Source: Allopusillimonas soli (lineage in GTDB: Bacteria > Pseudomonadota > Gammaproteobacteria > Burkholderiales > Burkholderiaceae_B). From it: 64,000 bases of DNA. Of this stretch, positions 36,779 to 48,911 are shown one piece after another (position 1 is the stretch's first letter; every line of letters begins with the position of its first letter). Below the pieces are notes generated by a model that was not told where the DNA came from, ran no database searches, and was given only the letters and a program-made list of their open reading frames with translations. The stretch covers positions 57,126 through 121,125 of the forward strand of contig NZ_SDQC01000007.1 in assembly GCF_004153445.1 (NCBI RefSeq). Direction: 5' to 3'. Position numbers and translations under genes: made by a program.

Positions 36779-38005
36779 CTAATTCATGAACCACTCCTTC
36801 ATGCGCGCAAGCAGGGTCTTGAAGCTGCCCTTCTGCTGGGCAACTTTGCGCCCCCGCGCGCGTTGCAGACGAGCCTCGGCAAGCAGGCCCATCACGGTGG
36901 AAAAACGCGGATTGTGCATGACATCGGCCAGGCTGCCCTCGTAGGCCGGCACCGCCACGCGCACAGGCTTCAGGAACACGTCTTCGGCCAGCTCGACAAT
37001 GCCTGGCATGAGCGCCGTGCCGCCGGTCAGGACGACGCCTGACGCAAGAAGGTCCTCGTAGCCCGACTCGCGCACAATCTGCTGCACAAACGTAAACAGT
37101 TCTTCGACACGCGGTTCGATCACCGCGCCCAGCGCCTGCCGCTTGACCTGGCGATTGGGTCTGTCGCCCAATCCCGGCACCTCGATGTGTTCGTCGGCAT
37201 TCGCCAGCACCTGCTTGGCGATGCCGAACCGCAGCTTGATTTCCTCGGCGTCCGGCGTCGGCGTGCGCAGCATGGCGGCGATATCGCTGGTAATCTGGTC
37301 GCCCGCGATGGGCACGACGGCCGTGTGCCGGATGGCCCCGCCCGTGAAGATCGCGATGTCGGTTGTGCCGCCGCCAATGTCCACCAGTACGACGCCAAGC
37401 TCCTTTTCGTCGGAAGTCAGGCATGCCAGGCTGGACGCCAGGGGCTGGAGAATCAGATCCTGCACCTCCAGTCCGCAGCGGCGCACGCATTTGACGATAT
37501 TCTGGGCCGCGCTAACCGCACCCGTGACGATATGCACCCGCACTTCCAGCCTGAGGCCGCTCATGCCGATGGGCTCGCGGATGTCCTCCTGCGAGTCCAC
37601 GATGAACTCCTGGGTCAGTACGTGAAGAACCTGCTGATCCGTTGGAATGTTCACCGCCTTGGCCGTTTCGATGACGCGCGCCACATCGGTGGCGGTGACC
37701 TCCTTGTCCTTGACAGCCACCATCCCGCTGGAATTGAAACTGGTGATATGGCTGCCCGCGATGCCGGTATAGACCTCCCGGATTTTGCAGTCCGCCATGA
37801 GTTCAGCTTCTTCCAGCGCGCGCTGTATGGAGTTGACCGTGGACTCGATGTTCACGACCACGCCCTTGCGCATGCCCTGGGATTCATGCTGGCCCAGTCC
37901 CAGCACTTCGAAGCGCCCCTCCGGCAGGATCTCACCCACCACGGCCACCACTTTACTGGTGCCGATATCGAGAGCAACGATCAGGTCCTTGATGTCACGG
38001 GTCAT
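36779..38005 (-). CDS. ftsA: Cell division actin-like protein FtsA
   Basis: A 408-residue actin-fold ATPase that tethers FtsZ to the membrane. Seen: VALDIGTSKVVAVVGE (phosphate-1), LVDIGGGTTDIAIF (phosphate-2), VVLTGGTALMPGI (adenosine site), and a C-terminal amphipathic segment (FKTLLARMKEWFMN) that binds the membrane. ftsQ ends five bases upstream. The C-terminal helix is followed by the long leader of ftsZ. Confidence 0.96.
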   Translation of the reverse strand: MTRDIKDLIVALDIGTSKVVAVVGEILPEGRFEVLGLGQHESQGMRKGVVVNIESTVNSIQRALEEAELMADCKIREVYTGIAGSHITSFNSSGMVAVKDKEVTATDVARVIETAKAVNIPTDQQVLHVLTQEFIVDSQEDIREPIGMSGLRLEVRVHIVTGAVSAAQNIVKCVRRCGLEVQDLILQPLASSLACLTSDEKELGVVLVDIGGGTTDIAIFTGGAIRHTAVVPIAGDQITSDIAAMLRTPTPDAEEIKLRFGIAKQVLANADEHIEVPGLGDRPNRQVKRQALGAVIEPRVEELFTFVQQIVRESGYEDLLASGVVLTGGTALMPGIVELAEDVFLKPVRVAVPAYEGSLADVMHNPRFSTVMGLLAEARLQRARGRKVAQQKGSFKTLLARMKEWFMN

Positions 38006-38010
38006 AGTCT

Positions 38011-38808
38011 TTATTTCGCAGAGGATTTTTCAGAAACAGAGGCCAACGTAATGGCGAAGCCGTTGGGATAACGTAAATCGGCCGTGCGTATCTTGCGCCC
38101 GCGCAGGCGCTCGGACAGCTTGGGCCAGACTTGCACGAAGCGTTCTATGCGCGCGGCGAACGGTAATGCACCCGATCGGCCATGCGGATCTACCGCATCT
38201 GCCGCCGGATCCCGGCCCAGGCTCAGGCGCATGCCGTCGGACAGCTGTACCTCCCACGCATATCGCGGGCTGAGCGTCACTTCGCGCACATGCAGGTTCA
38301 GCGGCGCAAACCAGCGCGCGATCTCCGCATAGCGTTGGACGACCAGGCGCTCCGAGTTGTCGGGGCCATTCAACTGCGGCATGGCCACGTTGTCCGGCAG
38401 TTCGCCCTGATTGGCGGTGAAGGCTTCACCCCATGTATTGATCATCTGATTCTCGTTCCATAGCGCAAGCGGCTGCTGCTCTTCTATCGTCACCGCCAGC
38501 GTATTGGGCCAGACGCGCCGCACGCTTGCGTGCCGAACCCAGGGCACGCTCTCGATGACGCGGCGCGTGTCATCCAGGCTGATGGAAAAGAAGTTGCCGT
38601 GTATCCTGCCCGCAATCGTGGCCTGCACGGTGGCGGGCGACACATAGCTGAACTGATCCGCCTTGGCAGGCTCGATTTCCAGCGCCTTGATGGCGAAGTA
38701 CGGACGTTGCGCCACCCATGCAACCAGACCGGCCAGCAACGCAAACACCGCCAGCAATGCCAGCGTGTTCGCGATGAAGTTGGTCAGGCGCGCGTCCGAA
38801 AACACCAT
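38011..38808 (-). CDS. ftsQ: Cell division protein FtsQ
   Basis: A 265-residue bitopic divisome protein. Seen: a short cytoplasmic tail, one transmembrane helix (about 10-32), a POTRA domain (about 36-110, with FFSISLDDTRRVIESVPWVRHASVRR interrupted here for length), then the beta domain that contacts FtsB and FtsL. The spacing to ddl (six bases) and to ftsA (five bases) shows tight coupling. No unusual features were seen. Confidence 0.93.
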   Translation of the reverse strand: MVFSDARLTNFIANTLALLAVFALLAGLVAWVAQRPYFAIKALEIEPAKADQFSYVSPATVQATIAGRIHGNFFSISLDDTRRVIESVPWVRHASVRRVWPNTLAVTIEEQQPLALWNENQMINTWGEAFTANQGELPDNVAMPQLNGPDNSERLVVQRYAEIARWFAPLNLHVREVTLSPRYAWEVQLSDGMRLSLGRDPAADAVDPHGRSGALPFAARIERFVQVWPKLSERLRGRKIRTADLRYPNGFAITLASVSEKSSAK

Positions 38809-38814
38809 GGCCTC

Positions 38815-39762
38815 CTATTCAGCGGGCGGCGGCTGCACCTTCAGCCCCGCCGTCGACAGAATTTCCATACACAGATCGGCGTAGCTCATGCCGACCGCCT
38901 TGGCGCCCATGGGCACCAGCGAATGGCTGGTCATGCCGGGCGAAGTATTGACCTCCAGCAGCCAAGGCTCGCCCGCGTCATCCAGCATGAAATCGACCCG
39001 CCCCCAGCCCTCGCAGCCCACGGCCGCATAAGCCTGTTCCGCGGTACGCATGATGCGCGTCGCGAGTTCCTCGGGCAATGCAGCCGGACACACATACTGC
39101 GTGTCATTCGAAACGTATTTGTGTTCGTAGTCGTAGTTGCCTTCGGGCGCGATGATCTCGATGATGGGCAGGGCGCGCGCCTGCCTTCCTTTGCCGAGGA
39201 TGGCAACTGTCAGCTCGCGGCCCCGCACGAATCGCTCGGCCAGCACATCGCTGTCATAGCGGCTGGCAAGCTGGTAAGCCTCCCGCAGCGCCTCCGGCGT
39301 GGCCACCTTGGTTACACCCAGCGTGGATCCTTCGTGCGGCGGCTTGACGATCATGGGCAATCCCAGCGTCTGCACCGCGACGTCGAGGTCGGCTTCGCTG
39401 TTCAGTACCACATAGCCCGGCGTCGGCAACTGCGCCTGAAGCCAGATCTTCTTGGTCATAACCTTGTTCATGGCCAGGGACGAGGCCAGCGGCCCGCTGC
39501 CGGTGTAGGGAATCTTCAACAGCTCCAGCGCGCCTTGCAGCGTGCCGTCCTCGCCATGACGGCCATGCAGGGCAATGAACACGCGCTGGAAGCCCGAGTT
39601 GATCAAGTCAACCAAGGTGTAGACGCCGGTGTCGAACAACTGCGCATCAACGCCTTTGCTGCGCAGCGCCTCGTGCACGCCGTGGCCGGACATCAGGGAG
39701 ACTTTGCGTTCGGCGGAGGAACCGCCATACAGCACGCCCACACGGCCAAATTCGCCACTCAT
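38815..39762 (-). CDS. ddl: D-alanine-D-alanine ligase
   Basis: A 315-residue ATP-grasp ligase that makes the D-Ala-D-Ala dipeptide used by MurF. Seen: [30 protein letters not shown], the active-site EGSTLGVTK, and [14 protein letters not shown] chose the ATG at 39762, which overlaps the murC stop as ATGA; the long in-frame extension lies inside murC. Ser and Tyr positions typical of D-Ala specificity are present by eye, with no sign of a D-Lac type. Confidence 0.95.
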   Translation of the reverse strand: MSGEFGRVGVLYGGSSAERKVSLMSGHGVHEALRSKGVDAQLFDTGVYTLVDLINSGFQRVFIALHGRHGEDGTLQGALELLKIPYTGSGPLASSLAMNKVMTKKIWLQAQLPTPGYVVLNSEADLDVAVQTLGLPMIVKPPHEGSTLGVTKVATPEALREAYQLASRYDSDVLAERFVRGRELTVAILGKGRQARALPIIEIIAPEGNYDYEHKYVSNDTQYVCPAALPEELATRIMRTAEQAYAAVGCEGWGRVDFMLDDAGEPWLLEVNTSPGMTSHSLVPMGAKAVGMSYADLCMEILSTAGLKVQPPPAE

Positions 39763-41165
39763 AATGCTTCTCCTAATTGCCCCGGAACGCGGCTGATCGA
39801 GCCGGCACCCATCACGATCACCACATCGCCCTCTGACGCAAAGTCGCGAATGGCACGCGGCAATTGCGCAACATCCTCGACAAAGACGGGCTCCACCTTG
39901 CCGGCCACCCTCAGCGCCCGCATCAACGCACGGCCGTCGGCAGCCACCAGCGGCGCCTCGCCCGCCGCATAGACTTCGGTTAACAGCACGGCATCCGCCT
40001 GGCCCAGCACCTGCACAAAATCCTCGAAGCAATCACGTGTCCTGGTGTAGCGGTGCGGCTGGAAGGCGAGCACAATGCGACGGTTCGGCCAGGCGCCGCG
40101 CGCCGCCTTCAGTGTGGCTGCCATCTCCACGGGGTGATGGCCGTAGTCGTCGATGACGGTGAAACGTCCGCTGCCACGCGCATCGGACACCGCAAAATCG
40201 CCCACTTGCGTAAAGCGCCGGCCGACACCATTGAAGGATGCCAGCGCATCGGTGATGGCCGCGTCGGGAACGCCCAATTCGGTTGCCACAGCAATGGCGG
40301 CAAGCGCGTTGAGCACGTTGTGCCGGCCTGGGAGATTGAGCAGGACGGACATCACGGGCAAAGGCCCGGTGGCGCCCTGACGCTCCACATCAAAGTGCAT
40401 GACCGTGCCTTGGGGACGCACATTCACGGCACGCACCTGAGCCTCGTTCTCTATGCCATACGTGGTCACCGGACGGGATACGAAAGGTATGATCTCGCGC
40501 ACATTGGCGTCGTCCGCGCACAGAACGGCGGAGCCATAGAACGGCAATCGCTGCGTGAACTCGATGAACGCGCTCTTGAGCCTGGCGACGTCATGGCCAT
40601 AGGTATCCATGTGATCCACGTCGATGTTGGTAATGATGGCCATGACCGGAAGCAGGTTCAGGAAGGACGCGTCCGACTCGTCGGCCTCGACCACAATGTA
40701 TTCACCCTGCCCAAGCCGCGCGTTCGCCCCGGCGGAGTTGAGCCTGCCCCCAATGACGAACGTGGGATCCAGGTCGCCAGCCGCCAGCACACTGGCCACC
40801 AGGCTCGTCGTCGTGGTCTTGCCATGCGTGCCGGCAACCGCAATGCCGCGCTTCAGACGCATCAATTCGGCCAGCATCAGCGCGCGGGGCACCACAGGTA
40901 TGCGAGCGGCCCGCGCGGCCAGCACTTCGGGATTGTCGCCGGACACGGCGGTGGAGGTCACGATGGCGCCAACACCGCTGACATTCGCCGCGTCGTGACC
41001 TATCGTGATGCGGGCGCCCAAGTCCGCCAGGCGGCGCGTTACCGCAGTGTCCTGGATATCCGAGCCGCTGATGGAATAGCCCAGGTTAAGCAGGACTTCG
41101 GCAATGCCGCTCATACCCGAGCCGCCTATGCCAACAAAATGAATGCTCTGTATTCGATGCTTCAT
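39759..41165 (-). CDS. murC: UDP-N-acetylmuramate-L-alanine ligase MurC
   Basis: A 468-residue Mur ligase that adds L-Ala to UDP-MurNAc. Seen: [16 protein letters not shown], the P-loop [23 protein letters not shown], and the C-terminal DDYGHHPVE and FQPHRYTRT. Both ends overlap neighbours by four bases (murG upstream, ddl downstream). Confidence 0.96.
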   Translation of the reverse strand: MKHRIQSIHFVGIGGSGMSGIAEVLLNLGYSISGSDIQDTAVTRRLADLGARITIGHDAANVSGVGAIVTSTAVSGDNPEVLAARAARIPVVPRALMLAELMRLKRGIAVAGTHGKTTTTSLVASVLAAGDLDPTFVIGGRLNSAGANARLGQGEYIVVEADESDASFLNLLPVMAIITNIDVDHMDTYGHDVARLKSAFIEFTQRLPFYGSAVLCADDANVREIIPFVSRPVTTYGIENEAQVRAVNVRPQGTVMHFDVERQGATGPLPVMSVLLNLPGRHNVLNALAAIAVATELGVPDAAITDALASFNGVGRRFTQVGDFAVSDARGSGRFTVIDDYGHHPVEMAATLKAARGAWPNRRIVLAFQPHRYTRTRDCFEDFVQVLGQADAVLLTEVYAAGEAPLVAADGRALMRALRVAGKVEPVFVEDVAQLPRAIRDFASEGDVVIVMGAGSISRVPGQLGEAL

Positions 41166-42235
41166 GGCTTGCTCCCAGCCAACTGCGCGCAGGCATCCGC
41201 GATATGCTCGCAGGCCTGCAGGCTGGCGTGTTCGTGCGCGTGCGCCGCCATCTCGGCCAGCTGCGGGCGCTGCAGGCTATCCAGCCATTCGGCCAGCCAT
41301 TCGACGCTCAGCTCGCCCTGGGCGCGCATATAGGCGCCCCGGCAGTCGCTCAAATACCGGGCGTTGGCCGTCTGATGATCGTCAATCGCGTTGGGCAGCG
41401 GCACAAAGAGGGCCGCCACACCCACCGCCGCCACCTCCGCGACCGTCATGGCGCCGGCGCGGCACACGACGATGTCGGCATCAGCCATGGCTTGCGCCAT
41501 GTCCTGGATGAAGGCTTGGCAATCGGCATGAACCCCCGCCTGTTCGTAGGCGGCACGCAAGCTGCCAAGATGTCGCTCGCCGGCCTGATGAACGACCTGC
41601 AGCCGCCTGTCCGCCGGCAGCAAGGCCAGCGCCCGCGGCATCACGGCATTTAGCGCCGCCGCTCCCTGGCTTCCGCCCACCACCAACAATCGCAGCGGCC
41701 CCTGGCGCGCCGCATAGCGTTCCGCTGCCGTGGCAGCCCGCGTGAACTCGCGCCGTACGGGATTGCCCGTAACAACCGCGCCGGGCAGTGCGCCCGGAAA
41801 ACCGGTAAGTACCTTGGTGGCCATGCGCGCAAGCCAGCGGTTGGCAGTGCCGGCAACGGCGTTCTGCTCATGCACGACCAAGGGCAAGCGCCCAAATCTG
41901 GCCATCAAACCGCCAGGAAATGCCACATAGCCGCCCATGCCGAGCACAACGTCCGGACGGATGCGCCGCAGCGCGCTGCGGGCCTGCATGCACGCCCCGA
42001 ACAAGGTAAAGGGTAGTTTCAGCAGCGCCATCATGCCCTTGCCGCGCAGTCCCGAGAAACGCAGCGGCACCAGCTCATAGCCCTGGGCAGGGACCAGACG
42101 CCCTTCCATGCGATCAGGATGGCCCAGCCAGAACACCTTCCAGCCGCGCGCGCGCATCTCGTGGGCAACGGCCAGGCCAGGCATGATGTGCCCGCCCGTA
42201 CCGCCCGCCATGATCAGCAAGGTATGCGCGTTCAT
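41162..42235 (-). CDS. murG: Lipid II-forming GlcNAc transferase MurG
   Basis: A 357-residue GT-B glycosyltransferase that adds GlcNAc to lipid I on the cytoplasmic face. Seen: [16 protein letters not shown] near the start, [24 protein letters not shown], and [17 protein letters not shown] with the donor-binding region. I chose the ATG at 42235, overlapping the ftsW stop as ATGA; the in-frame extension upstream is inside ftsW. Confidence 0.96.
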   Translation of the reverse strand: MNAHTLLIMAGGTGGHIMPGLAVAHEMRARGWKVFWLGHPDRMEGRLVPAQGYELVPLRFSGLRGKGMMALLKLPFTLFGACMQARSALRRIRPDVVLGMGGYVAFPGGLMARFGRLPLVVHEQNAVAGTANRWLARMATKVLTGFPGALPGAVVTGNPVRREFTRAATAAERYAARQGPLRLLVVGGSQGAAALNAVMPRALALLPADRRLQVVHQAGERHLGSLRAAYEQAGVHADCQAFIQDMAQAMADADIVVCRAGAMTVAEVAAVGVAALFVPLPNAIDDHQTANARYLSDCRGAYMRAQGELSVEWLAEWLDSLQRPQLAEMAAHAHEHASLQACEHIADACAQLAGSKP

Positions 42236-43425
42236 GTACGTTTTCCTCGCATCATGTTGCGGTTCTCGTAGTCGACACGGATCATCAGCGCCAACCCGAC
42301 CAGATTCATCACAATGCCCGAGCCGCCATAGCTGACCATGGGAAGCGTCAGGCCCTTGGTGGGCAGAAGACCAAGGCACACACCCACATTGATGAAACAC
42401 TGCAATCCGAACCACAGCGACACGCCCTGCGCGACCAAGCCGCTGAATATGCGCTCCATGGCAATGGACTGGCGGCCGATTTCAAAGCCCCTGTAGACAA
42501 GAAACACGAACAGCGCCAGCAGAAAGGCCAGGCCCACAAAACCCAACTCCTCGCCAATGACCGCGACGATGAAATCGGTATGCGCCTCGGGAAGATAATG
42601 CAGCTTCTCGACGCTGGAGCCGAGCCCGACGCCAAACCACTCGCCGCGCCCCAGCGCGATCAGCGAGTGCGACAGCTGATAGGCGCTGCCATAGGCATTT
42701 TCCGGGTTCCAGGGATCGAGGTAGACGAACAGGCGTTCGCGCCGCCAGGGTGAGAGCCAGATCAGCAGAAGGAAGCTGGTCACCATGATGCTAAGCAGCG
42801 TCGAAAACAGTTTGCCGTTGATACCGCCCATGAAAAGAATGCCGACCGCGATGCCCACCACCACCATGAAGGCCCCGAGATCGGGTTCCATCAGCAGTAG
42901 CACGCCCAGCACGGCCAGCGCGCAGGCCATGGGCAGAAAGCCTCGCATGAAATCCTGCATATGCTGCTGCTTGCGCACCGTGTAGTCCGCGGCATACAGC
43001 AGGACTGCGACCTTCATGAGTTCCGAAGGCTGAAAGGACACCGGGCCCAGCGCCAGCCAGCGGCGCGCGCCGTTCACCTCGTGACCTACGCCCGGAATCA
43101 GCACCACGAGCAGCAGCAGCAGACCGAGGAGAAACAGCGACACCGAGAATTTCTGCCACATTTTCATGGGCAGGCTGACCGTGAACAACGCCCCGACCAG
43201 GCCAATGAAAATGAAGATGGCGTGCCGGACAACGAAGTAGTAGCGGCCATAGGCCTCATAGCGCGGGCCATCGGCGAGAGCAATGGATGCCGAATACACC
43301 ATCAGCAGGCCGAACAGCACCAGCGTGCTGGCCACGATCAGTAAAGGAATGTCGAAGTTCGGCATGGTGGTGCGGCCCGGCCGCACGGCATTGACGCCCG
43401 ATGTCAGATCTGCAAACAGGCTCAT
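42232..43425 (-). CDS. ftsW: SEDS peptidoglycan polymerase FtsW
   Basis: A 397-residue membrane protein with about ten hydrophobic segments. Seen: [20 protein letters not shown], the extracytoplasmic catalytic-region motif [17 protein letters not shown], and [10 protein letters not shown]. Together with FtsI it makes septal glycan. I chose the ATG at 43425 ([10 protein letters not shown]), overlapping the murD stop; a second possible start is the ATG at MPNFDIPLL, closer to the first helix. Confidence 0.95.
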   Translation of the reverse strand: MSLFADLTSGVNAVRPGRTTMPNFDIPLLIVASTLVLFGLLMVYSASIALADGPRYEAYGRYYFVVRHAIFIFIGLVGALFTVSLPMKMWQKFSVSLFLLGLLLLLVVLIPGVGHEVNGARRWLALGPVSFQPSELMKVAVLLYAADYTVRKQQHMQDFMRGFLPMACALAVLGVLLLMEPDLGAFMVVVGIAVGILFMGGINGKLFSTLLSIMVTSFLLLIWLSPWRRERLFVYLDPWNPENAYGSAYQLSHSLIALGRGEWFGVGLGSSVEKLHYLPEAHTDFIVAVIGEELGFVGLAFLLALFVFLVYRGFEIGRQSIAMERIFSGLVAQGVSLWFGLQCFINVGVCLGLLPTKGLTLPMVSYGGSGIVMNLVGLALMIRVDYENRNMMRGKRT

Positions 43426-44954
43426 GCGACCTCTCCTCGGCTCAAGGCCAGCTCCTGGACTTCCTCGACAAAGCACTGCCCCCTGTGCCCATAATTCCGG
43501 AACATATCCATGCTGGCGCATGCTGGGGAAAGCAGTACCATGTCGCCCTCGCGAGCCAGCGCGCTCGCGCGCTCAACAGCCTCGCGAAGCGACTCCGCCC
43601 GTTCGATGGGCACGCCCGCGTCAGCCAGCACCTCGGCCAGGATGCCCGCATCCCGGCCGATAAGAACCGCCGCGCGCCCGTGCGCCTGCAGCGGCCTGAT
43701 CAGCGGCGAAAAGTCCTGGCCCTTGCCCAGGCCACCTGCGATCAGCACCGCCGGCACATCGAGGCCATCAAGCGCGGCAACGGTTGCGCCAACATTCGTG
43801 CCCTTGCTGTCATTGACGTAGTCGACGCCGGCCACTTGCCGCACAAAAGCCATGCGGTGCGGCTCGCCCTCGTAGTCGCGCACGGCGCGCAGCATTTCAC
43901 CCCAACCCAGATTCAGCGCGCGTCCCAGCGCCAGCGCCGCCAAGGCATTCAGGGCATTGTGGCGGCCATGCAGGCGCAACGCATCCGCCGGCATGAGGCG
44001 CAGCGTTCTTCCATCTGCGCGCCGCGGCGCGGCCTGACCTTTCTTGCGGCGCGAGGAGCCAGTCGCAGGCAAGGCAAAATCCTGCGGCTCGCTGGCCACC
44101 AGCCACACGACATCATGGCTGCTTTCCAGGCCCAGGTCGCCTTCGGCCTCGGGAATGCCCGCGCCAAAGCTGCGCACCGACATCGAGCGCAGGTCGTCAA
44201 CCATGGCGGCCACCAGCGCATCGTCGCGGTTCACCACGGCGGTTTCAGCCATGCCGATCAGGCGAGCCTTGGCGGCCGCGTATGCTTGCATGCCGCCGTG
44301 CCAGTCCAGATGGTCCTGCGTGACATTAAGCACCGCCGCCGCAACCGCCTTGAGGCTACGCGTGGTTTCGAGCTGAAAGCTGGAGAGTTCGAGCACCCAG
44401 ACATCGGGCAGCCTGCCGGTATCCAGGGCTTCTGCAAGCGCGGCCAGTGCAGCCGGACCGATATTGCCGGCCGCCCTGGCCCCCAGGCCGCAAGCCTGCA
44501 CCAGGCGCCGCGTCATCGCTGTAACCGTGGTCTTGCCGTTGGTTCCGGTAATGGCAAGTACGCGGGGCGCATATCCTTGCGTGGCCATGTCCGCCAATGC
44601 GCGCGCAAACAGTTCGATCTCACCGATAATGTCGATGCCTTGCCGGGCCGCCTGCTGCAGCAAGGCATGCTGCGGCGCCTCCGAAGGAGATAGCCCCGGG
44701 CTGAGCACAATGGTGTGCACGTCCCGCAGGGCGGCTTCGTCAAAAGCTTGCGGTCCAAGACAAAACTCCACCTGGGCGCCATCCAGCTCCGACCTCAAAG
44801 CGTCCAGTCCACCCGGCTGCGTGCGCGTGTCCAGCACGCGCACCCGCGCCCCATGCCGGATGCACCAGCGCGCGGCCGCCGCACCCGTTTCACCCAGGCC
44901 CATTATCAGGGTCAGGCCGTCCGCACGCACAGAAGGAAAGGACAGGCTATTCAT
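43422..44954 (-). CDS. murD: UDP-MurNAc-L-Ala-D-Glu ligase MurD
   Basis: A 510-residue Mur ligase that adds D-Glu. Seen: [14 protein letters not shown] at the start, P-loop [24 protein letters not shown], and the C-terminal [15 protein letters not shown] and [12 protein letters not shown]. It carries a Lys/Arg-rich insertion in the middle (about residues 268-300, [16 protein letters not shown]), longer than in the E. coli enzyme. Both ends overlap neighbours by four bases. Confidence 0.95.
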   Translation of the reverse strand: MNSLSFPSVRADGLTLIMGLGETGAAAARWCIRHGARVRVLDTRTQPGGLDALRSELDGAQVEFCLGPQAFDEAALRDVHTIVLSPGLSPSEAPQHALLQQAARQGIDIIGEIELFARALADMATQGYAPRVLAITGTNGKTTVTAMTRRLVQACGLGARAAGNIGPAALAALAEALDTGRLPDVWVLELSSFQLETTRSLKAVAAAVLNVTQDHLDWHGGMQAYAAAKARLIGMAETAVVNRDDALVAAMVDDLRSMSVRSFGAGIPEAEGDLGLESSHDVVWLVASEPQDFALPATGSSRRKKGQAAPRRADGRTLRLMPADALRLHGRHNALNALAALALGRALNLGWGEMLRAVRDYEGEPHRMAFVRQVAGVDYVNDSKGTNVGATVAALDGLDVPAVLIAGGLGKGQDFSPLIRPLQAHGRAAVLIGRDAGILAEVLADAGVPIERAESLREAVERASALAREGDMVLLSPACASMDMFRNYGHRGQCFVEEVQELALSRGEVA

Positions 44955-46123
44955 CGCAATTTCAGACTTGCCAAACCAATAAGCACCAGCATCATGCTGA
45001 TGATCCAGAACCGCACCACGACCTGGGTTTCCTTCCAGCCCGTGACTTCGAAATGATGATGCAGAGGCGCCATGCGGAATATCCGGCGCCCTTCTCCATA
45101 TCGCCGCTTGGTGTACTTGAACCAGGTCACCTGCACCATGACGGACAAGGTCTCAACCACAAACACGCCGCCCATGATGAACAACACGATTTCCTGCCGG
45201 ACAATGACCGCGATCGTGCCCAAAGCGCCTCCCAGCGCTAGCGCCCCGACATCGCCCATGAAAACCTGGGCGGGATAGGCGTTGAACCAGAGAAAGGCCA
45301 GGCCCGCGCCCGCAATGGCTGCGCACAACACCATCAGCTCCGAGGCCCCCGGAATATAGGGAAACAGCAGATACTTGGAATAATCGACGCGGCCAACAAC
45401 ATAGGCAAAGATGCCCAGGGCGCTGCCCACCATGACCGTCGGCATGATGGCTAGGCCGTCCAGGCCATCGGTGAGATTGACCGCATTGCTGGAACCAACG
45501 ATTACCAGCCATGTGAGCGCAACAAAGCCAAAGACGCCCAGGGGATAGCTGACGCTCTTGAAGAAGGGAACGATAAGATCCGCGCGCGTGGGAAGCGGCA
45601 TGGTGAAGCCGCTGAGTACCCATCCGCGGAACAAGGGCCAGAGGTCCTGGTTTGCCGGCGCGGACACGGCAAACGTCAAGTACAGTGCCGCAACCAGGCC
45701 GATCAGCGCCTGCCAGAAAAACTTTCGCCGCGAGGACATGCCTTCGGGATCGTGGTTGACAACCTTCTTGTAGTCATCCAGCCAACCGATCAGGCCAAAA
45801 CCGAATGTCACCAGCAGCACCACCCAAACGAAGCGATTGGTCCAGTCGGCCCACATCAGCGTGCTGACGCCAATCGCAATGAGGATGAGCGCCCCGCCCA
45901 TGGTGGGCGTGCCGTTTTTCTGCAGGTGCGACTCCGGGCCGTAGGCGCGCACAGCCTGGCCGATCTTGAGGGCAGTCAGTCTCCTGATCACCCATGGTCC
46001 GGCCAGCAACCCAATGAACAGGGCCGTGCCGCAGGCCAGCACGGCGCGGAAAGTAATATATTCGAACACGCCGAAAGCGCGAATATGTGCGTCAGAAAGC
46101 CAGCGCGCCAGTTCAAGAAGCAT
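44951..46123 (-). CDS. mraY: Phospho-MurNAc-pentapeptide transferase MraY
   Basis: A 390-residue polytopic enzyme that transfers phospho-MurNAc-pentapeptide to undecaprenyl phosphate, giving lipid I. Seen: [13 protein letters not shown], the catalytic Asp pair in [22 protein letters not shown] and [11 protein letters not shown]. Its start overlaps the end of murEF by eleven bases, more than the four-base overlaps elsewhere in the cluster. Confidence 0.97.
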   Translation of the reverse strand: MLLELARWLSDAHIRAFGVFEYITFRAVLACGTALFIGLLAGPWVIRRLTALKIGQAVRAYGPESHLQKNGTPTMGGALILIAIGVSTLMWADWTNRFVWVVLLVTFGFGLIGWLDDYKKVVNHDPEGMSSRRKFFWQALIGLVAALYLTFAVSAPANQDLWPLFRGWVLSGFTMPLPTRADLIVPFFKSVSYPLGVFGFVALTWLVIVGSSNAVNLTDGLDGLAIMPTVMVGSALGIFAYVVGRVDYSKYLLFPYIPGASELMVLCAAIAGAGLAFLWFNAYPAQVFMGDVGALALGGALGTIAVIVRQEIVLFIMGGVFVVETLSVMVQVTWFKYTKRRYGEGRRIFRMAPLHHHFEVTGWKETQVVVRFWIISMMLVLIGLASLKLR

Positions 46124-48911
46124 GCCCAGCTCCTTCCGCGATGCGGTGTTGTTTTTCGAGTTCTTCGATAACGCGTTCCATGCGCATGCTGCGAGATCCT
46201 TTGACTAACACATGCGCCGGCAGGCACTGCGCCAATGCCAGAGCGAGATCTTCCACCGTGCCGAACGAGCGCGCGCCCTCGCCAAACGCGGTGGCGGCAT
46301 CCTGGCTCGCGACGCCAAGTGTGAACAGCGTGTCGATGCCGCGATCGCGGGCATAGCGTCCGACTTCCGCATGCATGGCCGGTCCGTTTTCACCAACCTC
46401 GGCCATATCGCCCAATACCAGCACCTTGCAGCCCGCCAGCTCCGCCAGAACATCAACGGCGGCTCGCACCGAGTCGGGATTGGCGTTGTATGTGTCGTCG
46501 ATAAGTTGGAAGCCGCTCAGTGTCTCTCGAGGCTGCATCCGGCCTTTCACTGGATTGAATGCCTGTAGGCCACGCGCGATGGAATCCAGGCCCACGCCCG
46601 CTGCCATGGCGCTCGCCGCGGCCGCCAGCGCGTTGTGCAGATTATGCAAGCCCGGCGCGCGCAGCACCACGGCTGCGCCGCCTTCTGGCGTTCGCAGGTC
46701 GAAGCGCGTGCCTGCCTTCTCGGCATGAATGCGATCGGCATGAACATCGCACTCGGCGCCCATGCCGAAACCGAGTACGCGCCGCCCTTTGGACATTTCC
46801 CGCCAAAGCGAAGCATAGGCATCCGCGGCGGGGAAGACAGCCGTTCCGTCGTCGGGCAGGCCGGCCAGCACACTGCCGTTCTCCTTTGCCACGGCCTCCA
46901 CTGATACCATGAACTCCTGGTGCTCGCGCTGGGCATTGTTGACGAGCGCAACCGTAGGTTGCGCAATAGTGGTCAGCACGGCGATCTCGCCTGGATGATT
47001 CATGCCCAGTTCAAGCACGGCCGCCCGGTGCTCATTGCGCAGCCGCAGCACCGACAAGGGGACGCCGATATCGTTGTTCAGATTGCCCAGGGTCGCAAGG
47101 CTTCCGGCCTCACCAAAGGCCACTGCCAGAATGGCCGCAATCATTTCCTTGGTGGTTGTCTTTCCGTTGCTGCCGGTTACGGCAATCACGGGAAGCCCGA
47201 AAAGGCGGCGCCAGGCCGTGGCCATGCGAATCAGCGCCTGGCGGGTATCGCCAAGCGCAATCTGAGGCAAATCCAGATCGGGATCCGCGCGATCGACAAT
47301 GGCCGCCGCGGCACCCGCGCGCGCAGCCGCATCCAGGTAGGCATGTCCATCGTAGCGGTCGCCCCGGATTGCCACGAACAGTTCGCCAGCCTGAATGCTG
47401 CGAGTGTCCGTCGAGATAGACAGGCCTTCGTGCCATGTCAAGGCAAGCCGCGCCCACTCCCGGTCATCGAAGGGTTGCCGAACGCCGGCCAGCTCCTGAT
47501 ACGCTTCATGCCCCTTGCCGGCAAGCAATACCACGTCCGCAGCATCCGCCTCCCAGATCGCAGCCAATATGGCCAGCGCCCGATCGGGCTCGATGCGCGG
47601 CTGCCCGGACATGCCGGCGGCAATTTCTCCGATAATGGCGCGCGGCGTCTCGTCGCGCGGATTGTCGTTGGTCAGAATGACCTTGTCGGCTTGCGCGGAG
47701 GCGACACTTCCCATCATGGGCCGCTTGCCGCGGTCGCGATTGCCCCCGCATCCGAACACGCATACGAGCCTGCCGCCACGCGCCTTGGCCAAGGGCCTCA
47801 GCGCCACCAGGGCCCGTGCCAGCGCATCCGGTGTATGGGCATAATCGACCACAACCATGACGCCCGGCCGCGGGTTGGGCACGAGCTGCAGGCGTCCGGC
47901 AACAGGATGAAGGCTGGCCAGGGCTCGAGCAATACGCGATACGCTCCAGCCGAGATCCTGCAATACGCCGGCCACCAGCAGCAGGTTTGAAATATTGTGC
48001 TCGCCGACCAGATGCGTGAACACCTGGGCGGAACCCGACGCCATGCGCAACGTAAAGACCAGTCCGTCCGGAGCGCCATGAATGTCATGCGCCGTCACAG
48101 CCTGCGGCGAGGCCTCGTCAATTGCGTTCGTCGAGTACGCCGTGACCTCTACCGACAACAGGCGCGCCAGCCACTGCGCGCCGGTTTCGTCGTCGGCATT
48201 AATGACAGCACGGCGCAGCCCAGGCCATCCGAAAAGCGCAAATTTCGCCTGCCGGTAGTTTTCCTCGGTCTGGTGATAATCCAGATGGTCTCGGGTGAGA
48301 TTGGTGAATGCGGCGGTGTCGATATGTACGTGACTCAGGCGTCCTTGCTCTATGCCTATGGAGGACGCCTCCAGCGCCACCATCTGGGAACCGGCGTCGC
48401 GCAGTGCGGCCAGACTGCGGTGCATCGTCAACACATCGGGCGTGGTCAACTGCCCACCCATGTTCAGGCCGTCGGGACCGCGCACACCCAATGTGCCGAT
48501 GGTACCGCATGGAATGCCTTCGCCATTCAGCGCCGCGGCCAGCCACTGCACGCAGCTGGTCTTGCCGTTGGTCCCCGTGACCGCGACCACCCGCAAGGCG
48601 TCCGAAGGCGCTCCGTACCATGCATGTGCAATGCCGCCCAGCTCGGTTACCAGGCCGCGCACGGCGAGAAAAGGGAGCGTGCCCGCATCGCGCTGCGCCT
48701 GCGCAATGGCAGCCTCGTTGCCATCGTCATGGGCGATGATGGCAGCCGCGCCCTTCGCAACCGCCCCGGCAATGTATGCACGGCCATCGGCAGTGAGTCC
48801 GGGGCAGGCAAAAAACACATCGCCAGCTTGAAGCTGGCGTGTATCCAGGCACAGATGCGCCTTGTCACCCGCGTGTCCCCGAAGCCAGGCCAGGATGTCG
48901 TGCGCATTCAT
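46113..48911 (-). CDS. murEF: Fused MurE-MurF: meso-DAP-adding and D-Ala-D-Ala-adding ligase
   Basis: One 932-residue reading frame carries two complete Mur ligases. MurE part (1 to about 492): P-loop GTNGKTS (113-119), carbamylatable Lys in QAKFALF (K223), and DNPR (416-419), which marks meso-diaminopimelate specificity. MurF part (about 498-932): the MurF N-terminal fold [20 protein letters not shown]-loop [10 protein letters not shown] (579-588), [12 protein letters not shown] and [10 protein letters not shown]. There is no stop, frameshift or long linker at the junction, so the fusion is genuine. A natural MurE-MurF fusion is known in Bordetella. The product takes UDP-MurNAc dipeptide to pentapeptide without a second polypeptide. 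Confidence 0.97.
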   Translation of the reverse strand: MNAHDILAWLRGHAGDKAHLCLDTRQLQAGDVFFACPGLTADGRAYIAGAVAKGAAAIIAHDDGNEAAIAQAQRDAGTLPFLAVRGLVTELGGIAHAWYGAPSDALRVVAVTGTNGKTSCVQWLAAALNGEGIPCGTIGTLGVRGPDGLNMGGQLTTPDVLTMHRSLAALRDAGSQMVALEASSIGIEQGRLSHVHIDTAAFTNLTRDHLDYHQTEENYRQAKFALFGWPGLRRAVINADDETGAQWLARLLSVEVTAYSTNAIDEASPQAVTAHDIHGAPDGLVFTLRMASGSAQVFTHLVGEHNISNLLLVAGVLQDLGWSVSRIARALASLHPVAGRLQLVPNPRPGVMVVVDYAHTPDALARALVALRPLAKARGGRLVCVFGCGGNRDRGKRPMMGSVASAQADKVILTNDNPRDETPRAIIGEIAAGMSGQPRIEPDRALAILAAIWEADAADVVLLAGKGHEAYQELAGVRQPFDDREWARLALTWHEGLSISTDTRSIQAGELFVAIRGDRYDGHAYLDAAARAGAAAAIVDRADPDLDLPQIALGDTRQALIRMATAWRRLFGLPVIAVTGSNGKTTTKEMIAAILAVAFGEAGSLATLGNLNNDIGVPLSVLRLRNEHRAAVLELGMNHPGEIAVLTTIAQPTVALVNNAQREHQEFMVSVEAVAKENGSVLAGLPDDGTAVFPAADAYASLWREMSKGRRVLGFGMGAECDVHADRIHAEKAGTRFDLRTPEGGAAVVLRAPGLHNLHNALAAAASAMAAGVGLDSIARGLQAFNPVKGRMQPRETLSGFQLIDDTYNANPDSVRAAVDVLAELAGCKVLVLGDMAEVGENGPAMHAEVGRYARDRGIDTLFTLGVASQDAATAFGEGARSFGTVEDLALALAQCLPAHVLVKGSRSMRMERVIEELEKQHRIAEGAGHAS

